From positions 1 through 64,000 of the forward strand of contig JAFGND010000055.1 in NCBI GenBank assembly GCA_016927185.1: a DNA stretch of 64,000 bases, written 5' to 3'. Positions 25,473 to 32,863 of this stretch are shown in pieces. The notes beneath the pieces were generated by a model that worked only from the letters and a program-made list of their open reading frames with translations, was not told where the DNA came from and made no database searches. A program made the translations under genes and the position numbers. The stretch comes from Candidatus Coatesiibacteriota bacterium. GTDB taxonomy: Bacteria; JAFGND01. The stretch's first letter is position 1. The number at the start of each line of letters is the position of its first letter.

Positions 25473-27171
25473 CTTGTTTCTTGAATAAGAGGAAATTTCC
25501 CAGCACTAGATAATCTATATCTACATTGCAGAAGCAGTTTATTGCTTCGGATGGTGTTCTTATTATCGGTTCTCCCATTACATTGAAACTGGTATTCAGA
25601 ATTACCGGACATCCTGTTATTTGCCTGAAATGGTTTATTAAGTCCCAGTAGCGGGGATTGGTTTCCCTGTCAACACTCTGCAATCTGGCTGTTCCATCAA
25701 CATGTGTTACCGCTGGAATTTCCTTCTTTTTGTCTTCCTTTACAGGAAATACCATTGTCATGAAAGGATTATATGTATAATTCTCGAAATATTCTGAACC
25801 GAATTCATGCAAAACTGATGGAGCAAAAGGTCTGAAACTTTCCCTTTTTTTGACCTTTTTATTTACAACATCTTTCATTTCTTCTCTTCTGGCATCTGCA
25901 AGTATGCTTCTGTTACCAAGAGCACGTGGACCTGTTTCCATTCTTCCTTGAAACCATGCTACGATTTTTCCCTTGTCAAGCAGCTTGGCAACTTTTTTTG
26001 TAATCGTCTCGTCTGCATATTCTTCGTAGAGAAGATTTGATGTTTCAATAGCCTTGAGTATATCTTCTTTGCTGAACTCGTCTCCCAGGTAAGCATGTCT
26101 TTGAATAAATCCCATTTTGGGTTGATTCAGAATTTGATGATATAAATAATAAGCTACTCCAATTGAAATTCCGCCATCATAAGATGCAGGTTGAACATAT
26201 ACATCATCATAAAGGCCTTCATGAAGAAGTCTGCCGTTCATAACACTATTCTGTGCTGTTCCGCCTGAGAGACATAAATATCTCTCACCAGTCTTATCCT
26301 TTAGCTTCCTTGCCATTGCTATAGCGATATCTTCTGTTAAAACCTGAAGGCTTTTTGCTAAATTGGCATGTTTATCAGTAACTTCCTCGTCTTTTTTCCT
26401 TATTGGTCCGAATTTCTCAATAAATTTTTCTGAAACCCAGGGATTCTTAATCCCTTTCTGGTAATTGAAATAGCTCATGTCTATTTCAAAAGATGCATCT
26501 GGTTTCAGGTGAACTATTTTAGAAAGTTCATCATAATATTCAGGTTTTCCATAAGCAGATAGTCCCATGACTTTGTATTCATCATTATCTGGTATGAATC
26601 CGAGATAGTGAGTAAAAGATCCCCACAGATATCCAAGAGAGTGAGGATAGAATATTTCATCTAGTTTTGTTATTTTTCTGTCCTTTGCAGATGCAAGTAA
26701 TGTTGTTGCCATTTCTCCGCAACCGTCTAATGTAAGAATTGCAGCAGATGAAAATGGAGAAACATAAAAGCAGCTAGCTGCATGAGCCATATGGTGCTCA
26801 ATAAATGAGAATTTGTAATGCGGTTTTCTTATCCTGAATGCCCTTTTTAAATCGTTTTCGCAATTTCTCATTCCACTCCATGCTGACTGATGAGTACCCC
26901 AGAAAGCAAGACTTTTAGGTAAGTTTTTCACAATCTGCCATAATCTTTTATTGAAATGAAGCCACGGTTTCATATGAAAGCCTATATAATCAATGTCATC
27001 GATTGTTATTCCTGCATAATCAAGGCAGTACTGAATTGAGTTTACAGGAAAACTTGCATCATGTTTTTTTCTTGTATAACGCTCTTCCTGAACATTGGCT
27101 AGAAGGACGCCATCCTTTATCAAAGCTGCAGATGAATGTAAAACATATCCACTGATTCCCAAAATGTACAT
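25465..27171 (-). CDS. NodU/CmcH family carbamoyltransferase (copy 2)
   Basis: Same enzyme family as the gene at 15298-17040 but clearly diverged. Seen: N-terminal HSSAAL segment, metal-site EHHMAHAASCF near 124-134, LTLDGCGE, and ETGPRALGNRSI near 413-424; 568 residues. AGGAG is 5 nt before the ATG. It lies between the PP2C-like gene (8 nt upstream) and mnmA (8-nt overlap), so it is expressed with NAD and tRNA-modification genes. Inferred: carbamoylation of a surface glycan or small molecule; the operon gives no acceptor. Confidence 0.87.
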   Translation of the reverse strand: MYILGISGYVLHSSAALIKDGVLLANVQEERYTRKKHDASFPVNSIQYCLDYAGITIDDIDYIGFHMKPWLHFNKRLWQIVKNLPKSLAFWGTHQSAWSGMRNCENDLKRAFRIRKPHYKFSFIEHHMAHAASCFYVSPFSSAAILTLDGCGEMATTLLASAKDRKITKLDEIFYPHSLGYLWGSFTHYLGFIPDNDEYKVMGLSAYGKPEYYDELSKIVHLKPDASFEIDMSYFNYQKGIKNPWVSEKFIEKFGPIRKKDEEVTDKHANLAKSLQVLTEDIAIAMARKLKDKTGERYLCLSGGTAQNSVMNGRLLHEGLYDDVYVQPASYDGGISIGVAYYLYHQILNQPKMGFIQRHAYLGDEFSKEDILKAIETSNLLYEEYADETITKKVAKLLDKGKIVAWFQGRMETGPRALGNRSILADARREEMKDVVNKKVKKRESFRPFAPSVLHEFGSEYFENYTYNPFMTMVFPVKEDKKKEIPAVTHVDGTARLQSVDRETNPRYWDLINHFRQITGCPVILNTSFNVMGEPIIRTPSEAINCFCNVDIDYLVLGNFLLFKKQDE

Positions 27172-27179
27172 ATCAACTC

Positions 27180-28841
27180 CTATTTATGTCTTCCTCTTCT
27201 TTTGTAATAAGCCCTTAAACCTCTCAATCTCCTTTTTATCTTGTCAAAAAGCCTATCTGGCGGCTTTGAAGGAAAAATTACTTTCACCTTGTAAGACTGA
27301 ACTGATCTTGATGTTTTCTCTATGTTTGCATTAGTCTGTTTCGTAACAGGTTTTCGCCTTATTGTGACATCCTTCCTTGCTTTTTCATCAGCAGGGATTA
27401 TATTATTCTCAATTTTGTTAATTTCACTCTCAATATTGCTTTTCTCTTCTAACTCTCCAAACCATTCATCAAGATCCTCTCTGGATATCCTGTTTTTAAC
27501 TTTCTTTTCAGTTTCTTCCTGAAATCCTGTTTCAATCTCTTCTTCATCTTCATAATTATCTTCAATATCCCTGTATTCGAGTGCATTCTCAGTAGAAATA
27601 TCCTGCTTCTTATTCATGGTTTCATCTTCAAATTCCTCTTCTGTAAGCTCTTTCTGCTCATTTTCTTTGGAGTAAGTATCTTCAATATCCTCTTCATTTC
27701 CTGTATCTTCTTCTGAAGAGATTTCAGGATTTTCAGTGAATTCTGTTTCTTGCTCTTTATCAGTCTCTAAATCATCTAATTCATCTTTATCTTCATACTC
27801 TTCATCCATTATGGATGCAGTTAATTCATTATCATCCAGGGGAGGAAGCCTGTCCCTCCATCCAGGTGAAGGTTTAATATCAACAGATGCTTGCCTATCA
27901 GGGATTCCCTTTATTATATCAATTCTCTCTGAAATAGGTTTTGTAAGTGAAGGTAATGGTACGATTCTTTCCTTTTTTTCTGATGCAGTAGTTTGCCTTG
28001 ATGTAGTATGCTTCTCTATCAATATCTGTCCTGAAGGAGGCTTTTTTTCTTTTTTGGCAATGGATGGAGCTATGAGAGGGAATACCCTGTCAGTTGTAGG
28101 TGGTTTTTGCTTAGGTTTCCCTGTACTGGCTATATATTTTAACAATATAAATGATCCATCATCTTCTATTTTGGAACGCAAGAATCTCTCTTCTATTGTT
28201 TTAGCCATCGTATCGAGATTCCCTAATCTGAAAAGATCAGTATATTCTCGGTCGGAAATTGCTTCTATCATACCATCAGTTATCATTATGAAGCTATCTC
28301 CATCCTTGAGCTTGATTGTATATAAATCGACGCTTACGTTCTGTGTTTTTCCCAATTCTCTTGTCAGCATTCTGAGATAGGTCGATTTTCTTACTTTATC
28401 TTTATGAGTATTGAACTGGTTAGACAGATTATGATCCTCTGTTATCTGTTGAAGGTGCTGCTGTCTGTATATATAAATCCTGGCATTTCCCACGTTTGCT
28501 ATATGTGCTATATCCTCTCTTATTAAAAGAAGTGTTACTACTGCTGACCAGAAAACTACCTGATGCTCAATCTGACTTGTTATGAGGGATTTGTTGGCTA
28601 ACCTGATTGCTTCTATAATGTTATTCTCTGTAATATCATAACCTTCATTCACGAGTTTCAAGAATATTGATGAAATTACGCTTATTATTTCCCTGCTTGC
28701 TTTTCTTGCAAGATTTCTTTCGCCAAATCCCTCACTCAATATGAAAAATGAAAGATAGTCTCCAACATGATAATTATATGCCTCTTTCGAATTTGTCTGA
28801 TCCGCTGCTATTATTGATTTTATTCTATGTTGGATATTCAT
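27180..28841 (-). CDS. PP2C-like phosphatase domain, degenerate, with acidic region and basic tail
   Basis: Seen: residues 5-235 follow the PPM/PP2C fold order. The usual DGMGG is SEGFGE (36-41), the usual GDSR is GNAR (118-121), LTRELG (159-164) is kept, ITDG keeps Asp189, and a final EDDGS keeps Asp227/228. The first metal-binding aspartate is thus replaced. Residues of about 330-475 are very rich in Glu/Asp and the last 30 are strongly basic (KRRLRGLRAYYKRRGR). Known: PP2C enzymes need two metals held by these aspartates. Inferred: weak phosphatase or pseudophosphatase with an adaptor tail. No partner kinase gene is in the window. The start is 1 nt from the LptF/G stop. Confidence 0.75.
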   Translation of the reverse strand: MNIQHRIKSIIAADQTNSKEAYNYHVGDYLSFFILSEGFGERNLARKASREIISVISSIFLKLVNEGYDITENNIIEAIRLANKSLITSQIEHQVVFWSAVVTLLLIREDIAHIANVGNARIYIYRQQHLQQITEDHNLSNQFNTHKDKVRKSTYLRMLTRELGKTQNVSVDLYTIKLKDGDSFIMITDGMIEAISDREYTDLFRLGNLDTMAKTIEERFLRSKIEDDGSFILLKYIASTGKPKQKPPTTDRVFPLIAPSIAKKEKKPPSGQILIEKHTTSRQTTASEKKERIVPLPSLTKPISERIDIIKGIPDRQASVDIKPSPGWRDRLPPLDDNELTASIMDEEYEDKDELDDLETDKEQETEFTENPEISSEEDTGNEEDIEDTYSKENEQKELTEEEFEDETMNKKQDISTENALEYRDIEDNYEDEEEIETGFQEETEKKVKNRISREDLDEWFGELEEKSNIESEINKIENNIIPADEKARKDVTIRRKPVTKQTNANIEKTSRSVQSYKVKVIFPSKPPDRLFDKIKRRLRGLRAYYKRRGRHK

Positions 28842-28842
28842 A

Positions 28843-29943
28843 TCAAGCCATTTTTCGTGCCATAAACAAGATGATAAACCCTATGATAAGGAATAGTCCA
28901 TTAGCTGTATTTGCTGCCAGAACTGGTGGCAGATTGCCATTCTGTCCAAGAACCTGTGCTGCAGCATTAACTAAGAAATAGATAAAGCTTATTATAAAAC
29001 CCAAGCCAAATGATAAAGCCTTATTTCCCTTAGCACCTCCTAGTGTTGCTAGTGGGGCTCCTAGTATCACTATTATAAGATTGGCAAAAGGAGAAGTGAC
29101 TTTCAAGTACAGATCAACTATATATCTTGTCGCATTTTCCCCACCACGCTTCAGTCTTTTTATATAGTCTTTTAATTCAAAATATGTCATTTCGTCTGGA
29201 TCTCTTTCTTCTCTAGCAAAGTCCTCCCATGTCTCTTCCAGATTGTCAAGGATCATTTCATTTTTCTGTTCTACTTTTTCTACATTGTCATCCTTGAAAT
29301 ATCTGATATAAACCCTTGTCAGTTTCCAGTATTTTTCCATCCAGAACATTGAATCTGCATTTATTCTTCTCAGGATATGACCTTTATCATCATATTCTTC
29401 TATATTTATGTTTGCAAGTCTCTTTCTCTGGACATCAAGGAATTTAATGCTGTAAATCCTGCCTTTTGTTCCTTTATAGAAAACATTATGTCTTTGCATT
29501 TTATTTATTGGGTTGGTTTTTTTTATTTTATACTCATCAAGATCTCTTCTTGCCCTGTCTGAAGCAGGAACTATGCTTTGGCCAAGGCCTAGAGAAAAGA
29601 CACTCATTAAAAAGCCAAATATGAAAATGGGTAGAAATATTCTGTATATACTTATACCTGAAGCCTGCATAATCATTACTTCATTTTTCTTTACCATATC
29701 ACCTATAGTAAAAAGGCAAGTCATCAGCAATGCTACAGGCAAAATATGATCAACAATCCATGGTATCTTGTACAGGTAATAAAGCCCCATGATTGAAGTT
29801 GGAACCTTCCTGTCAACAAAATAGCTTATCTTCTCGAAAACATCTACAACAAGGAATAGAGCAGTGAATCCAAGAACACTTGAAGTCATTACTCTGATAA
29901 ATTCCTTTAAGACGTATCTGTCAAAAATTCTCGCTATTTTCAT
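28843..29943 (-). CDS. LptF/LptG family LPS-export permease
   Basis: Function: inner-membrane subunit of the LptB2FG transporter that extracts LPS and hands it to LptC. Seen: YjgP/YjgQ family layout, with three N-terminal helices (about 14-120) including RYVLKEF at the start, a periplasmic beta domain (about 130-255), then three helices with the conserved run FANLIIVILGAPLATLGG. 366 residues. Only one such gene is in the window; whether it is F or G cannot be told. Located between nadA and the PP2C-like gene with gaps of 1-3 nt. Confidence 0.9.
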   Translation of the reverse strand: MKIARIFDRYVLKEFIRVMTSSVLGFTALFLVVDVFEKISYFVDRKVPTSIMGLYYLYKIPWIVDHILPVALLMTCLFTIGDMVKKNEVMIMQASGISIYRIFLPIFIFGFLMSVFSLGLGQSIVPASDRARRDLDEYKIKKTNPINKMQRHNVFYKGTKGRIYSIKFLDVQRKRLANINIEEYDDKGHILRRINADSMFWMEKYWKLTRVYIRYFKDDNVEKVEQKNEMILDNLEETWEDFAREERDPDEMTYFELKDYIKRLKRGGENATRYIVDLYLKVTSPFANLIIVILGAPLATLGGAKGNKALSFGLGFIISFIYFLVNAAAQVLGQNGNLPPVLAANTANGLFLIIGFIILFMARKMA

Positions 29944-29946
29944 ATA

Positions 29947-30864
29947 TTAATTCTTATCCTGTTTTATATCAAGCATTGCATCCAGAGCTTTTTTTGCCTT
30001 TCTTGAGATTTCCTCATCAACCTCAATCCTGTACTGGTTTTTTTCAAAAGCATTAAGAACATCAACAAGCTTGATTTTCTTCATTTCCCTGCATACAGGT
30101 TTAGGTGATAAATCATGGAAGAGTTTGCCAGGATTGTCTTTACTTAACCTGTAAGTCATACCTTTTTCAGTTCCTATAATGAATTCCTTGTGCTCGCTGC
30201 CTTTAGCCAGTTTAAGCATTCCTCCAGTACTCAAAACGAAATCAGCTTCATTAATCACTTCCATGGTGCATTCTGGATGGACCATTACTTTCGCATCTGG
30301 GTATTTTCTTCTTGCTGCAAGGATATCAGCTAATGTTATTTTCTGGTGTGTTGGACAATATCCTTTCCAGGGAATGATTTCTTTATCAGTTATCTTGCTT
30401 TTTACATAATTCCCCAGATTTTTGTCTGGAATAAACAAAATGCGTTTGTTTTTCAATGAGTTGACTACTTGAACTGCATTTGATGATGTACAGCAAATGT
30501 CACTTTCTGCTTTTATCTCAGCAGATGAATTTACGTAGGTAACAACAGCTGCATCAGGATAATCTTTCTTGAAATCCTTGAGTTCCTCGAGAGTTATCAT
30601 ATCTGCCAATTGACATCCCGCATCATATCTTGGTATCAATACTTCCTTTTCAGGACTCAATATCTTAGCACTTTCTGCCATGAAATGAACACCACAGAAT
30701 ATTATTCTATATGTTTTAAGTTCTGCAGCTATTCTTGCTAGTTGAAGAGAATCCCCATTATAATCTGAAATATCCTGAATTTCTGGGTTTTGATAATTAT
30801 GAGCTAGAATTATAGAATTTTGCTTTAATTTGCTTATTTTTATTATTATTTCTTCCTTTTCCAT
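29947..30864 (-). CDS. nadA: Quinolinate synthase
   Basis: Function: condenses iminoaspartate with dihydroxyacetone phosphate to quinolinate in de novo NAD synthesis. Seen: AHNYQNPEIQDISD near the start and three likely [4Fe-4S] ligands, Cys57 (CGVHFMAE), Cys170 (GYCPTH) and Cys258 (PVCREM). ATG at 30864 has GGAG 5 nt upstream; an in-frame TTG just before it is less likely. First gene of a six-gene operon. nadB and nadC are not in the window. Confidence 0.95.
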   Translation of the reverse strand: MEKEEIIIKISKLKQNSIILAHNYQNPEIQDISDYNGDSLQLARIAAELKTYRIIFCGVHFMAESAKILSPEKEVLIPRYDAGCQLADMITLEELKDFKKDYPDAAVVTYVNSSAEIKAESDICCTSSNAVQVVNSLKNKRILFIPDKNLGNYVKSKITDKEIIPWKGYCPTHQKITLADILAARRKYPDAKVMVHPECTMEVINEADFVLSTGGMLKLAKGSEHKEFIIGTEKGMTYRLSKDNPGKLFHDLSPKPVCREMKKIKLVDVLNAFEKNQYRIEVDEEISRKAKKALDAMLDIKQDKN

Positions 30865-30983
30865 CAAATCTCCATTTTTTGCTTTATGAAAAAGCTTCTT
30901 TTTTATTTTGTGTTGACAGAATAAAGAACTAAGGCTTTTTTTGTAAACCTAAAGTTTGTTTTTGATATTGAACAATACTATTG

Positions 30984-30990
30984 AAAGGAG
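30984..30990 (+). promoter_or_regulatory. Ribosome-binding site of the propeller gene
   Basis: Seen: AAAGGAG, 5 nt before ATG 30996. It rules out the in-frame TTG at 30981. A TTGACA box at 30913-30918 lies further upstream without a good -10. Confidence 0.7.
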
Positions 30991-30995
30991 ATTTT

Positions 30996-32402
30996 ATGCG
31001 ATACTTATTTATTTTGCTGATTTCGCTTTCTTTTCTTCAGGCATATGGAGTATGGACTCAGCAGTCAGACAGAGGTCTTGCATTGATGGGGATACAAGCT
31101 TTGGATAATCAAAGAGCATGGATTGCTGGTACTTCTCAGAGTCTGGCTGCAATTTATTTTACAACAAATGGTGGTAATAACTGGAATAGCTCAAATGCTG
31201 CCTTTTCAATGTTATGGATGGATATAGCTTTTGATCCAACCAGTAAATGGGGGATTGTAGGAGGTCTTGGATTAAGCATTATGGGTTGGTCTCAAATAGC
31301 TCTCACAACAAACGGTGGTAGTAGCTGGACCAAAAAAGATCCTACGCAAACACTCACTACTGAGGTAAAAGCTGTTCAATTCATTGCTCCAACTACTTAC
31401 CTGGCAGTAGCTAATGTTGGACAGAATTCCACTCCTGAGCTTTGGATATCAACAAATCTGGGTAATAACTGGACAAGGAAAACCCTTAACCATGACAATT
31501 ACTGCCAGGATTTACATTTTTTCAACACAAGTACAGGATTTGTCGTTATGGGTGACTGGCCAGATGATGTACAGAACATGGCGAATCAATACAGACTATA
31601 TAAGAATCCAATGAAGAAATATGCAAAAACTGCCAACCAATACAGGTGCAGCATATTATTCACAAGTGATGGTGGTAATCACTGGACAGTTCAGTATGAT
31701 GATATAGGACATTTTTATGGCTTTGGAATAAGCATGGTAAACCAGCAAGAAGGCTGGGTTGCCTGTGACGGATACGGTGGAGCTGGAAGCAGAATTCTTC
31801 ATACAAATAACGGAGGCTCAAGCTGGCTGGAACAAACCATACCTGATGGCGGAAGAACTTATTTCCTCTCAGATGTTCATTTCGTTGATAATCAATGCGG
31901 ATGGGCAGTAGGAGGAGCTTCTAGCGGTGTCGCAATATGTTATATAATGCATACTATAGATGGGGGAACCAACTGGATAAAAGATTCTTTTGCCCCAGTT
32001 GGCCCAGCAATGGCCTGTCATTTTCCTAACAAGTCAAGTGGATGGGCAGTAGGAGCAAATGATGTAACACAAACAGGAAGAATTTACCTTTACCTTGATA
32101 AGAGTGGTATTTCTGAAAACAAATATTCAGAGAGCATTCCATTGAAAATGAATATTAATTGCTCACCAAATCCTGTATCAAGAAATGCAAATGTTAGTTT
32201 TTCACTATCTGAAAGTGGTAATACAACATTGAAGATTTATGACCTTCAAGGGAAATGCAGAAAAACTCTTCTGGCAAAATTCCTTGATAAAGGCAATCAT
32301 AATATTGGAATGAACATTGAGGAACTGAGAAATGGATCATATTTCCTTGTCATGAATCAGGGAAATAACAAGAAAGCTATTACAATTCTCAAGGTTGAAT
32401 GA
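30996..32402 (+). CDS. Secreted BNR/Ycf48-like beta-propeller protein with T9SS sorting domain
   Basis: Seen: signal peptide (about 1-17), then six Asp-box/BNR-type repeats of the form T-N-G-G-x-x-W, e.g. TTNGGNNWN, TTNGGSSWTKKD, TSDGGNHWTVQ, TNNGGSSWLEQ and TIDGGTNWIKD, spaced through residues 40-365. From about 389 to 468 there is a T9SS type-A sorting domain with IYDLQGKCRKTL and a glycine turn. Known: such propellers include Ycf48-like assembly factors and Vps10/sialidase-like folds; in FCB bacteria they are common T9SS cargo without a catalytic role. Inferred: surface-attached or released adhesin or binding protein. Confidence 0.85.
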   Translation: MRYLFILLISLSFLQAYGVWTQQSDRGLALMGIQALDNQRAWIAGTSQSLAAIYFTTNGGNNWNSSNAAFSMLWMDIAFDPTSKWGIVGGLGLSIMGWSQIALTTNGGSSWTKKDPTQTLTTEVKAVQFIAPTTYLAVANVGQNSTPELWISTNLGNNWTRKTLNHDNYCQDLHFFNTSTGFVVMGDWPDDVQNMANQYRLYKNPMKKYAKTANQYRCSILFTSDGGNHWTVQYDDIGHFYGFGISMVNQQEGWVACDGYGGAGSRILHTNNGGSSWLEQTIPDGGRTYFLSDVHFVDNQCGWAVGGASSGVAICYIMHTIDGGTNWIKDSFAPVGPAMACHFPNKSSGWAVGANDVTQTGRIYLYLDKSGISENKYSESIPLKMNINCSPNPVSRNANVSFSLSESGNTTLKIYDLQGKCRKTLLAKFLDKGNHNIGMNIEELRNGSYFLVMNQGNNKKAITILKVE

Positions 32403-32408
32403 TCATTG

Positions 32409-32816
32409 ATGAGTGAATTTATTGTAAGAGATGATTTGCTTTATCACAAGAAGCATTTCTGGGTAAAGAGGGATTCGGATATTGCAATAATAGGAGTCAC
32501 TGACTTCTTCCAGAAATTAGCAGGTAAGTTTGATTATATTGAGCTTCCCGAGGAAGGGGAATTTTATAAAGGCGATACATCTGTGGGAGTTGTGGAAACA
32601 GGGAAATGGATTGGCAAGATAATCACTCCTCTCTCTGGAAGAATTCTTGAAATAAACAGTATTCTTGAAGACAAACCTAATACTGTTAACAAGGATCCTT
32701 ATGGAGAAGGTTGGCTTTTCAAGATAAAGTCTGAAAACGATAATGAGTTTGCTAATTTATTGAATTCCAAGGAGATAGTAGCATTACAAGAAGAAGAAAA
32801 AAAGAAATATACTTAA
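32409..32816 (+). CDS. GcvH-like lipoyl carrier protein
   Basis: Function: small lipoyl-domain protein of the glycine-cleavage H family; the swinging lipoyl arm carries aminomethyl or other groups. Seen: 135 residues, with HKKHFWVK matching the family's early H-x-W-V segment and GVVETGKWIGKIITPLSG in which Lys66 aligns with the lipoylated lysine. The motif reads ETGK instead of the usual ESVK. No gcvP, gcvT or lipoamide dehydrogenase gene is near. Known: GcvH-like proteins also serve other systems, such as LbpA in sulfur oxidation. The start lies 6 nt after the propeller gene, with no SD, so translation may depend on coupling. Confidence 0.8.
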   Translation: MSEFIVRDDLLYHKKHFWVKRDSDIAIIGVTDFFQKLAGKFDYIELPEEGEFYKGDTSVGVVETGKWIGKIITPLSGRILEINSILEDKPNTVNKDPYGEGWLFKIKSENDNEFANLLNSKEIVALQEEEKKKYT

Positions 32817-32863
32817 CCAAAAGATGAGGGTTCTGGAATTTTTGATGATTAATTATCAGATGA

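Noticed and set aside
27736-28380. 214-codon plus-strand frame opposite the PP2C-like gene
   Set aside because: Ser/Leu-rich frame antisense to the Glu/Asp-rich low-complexity region; the minus gene has fold motifs and operon context.
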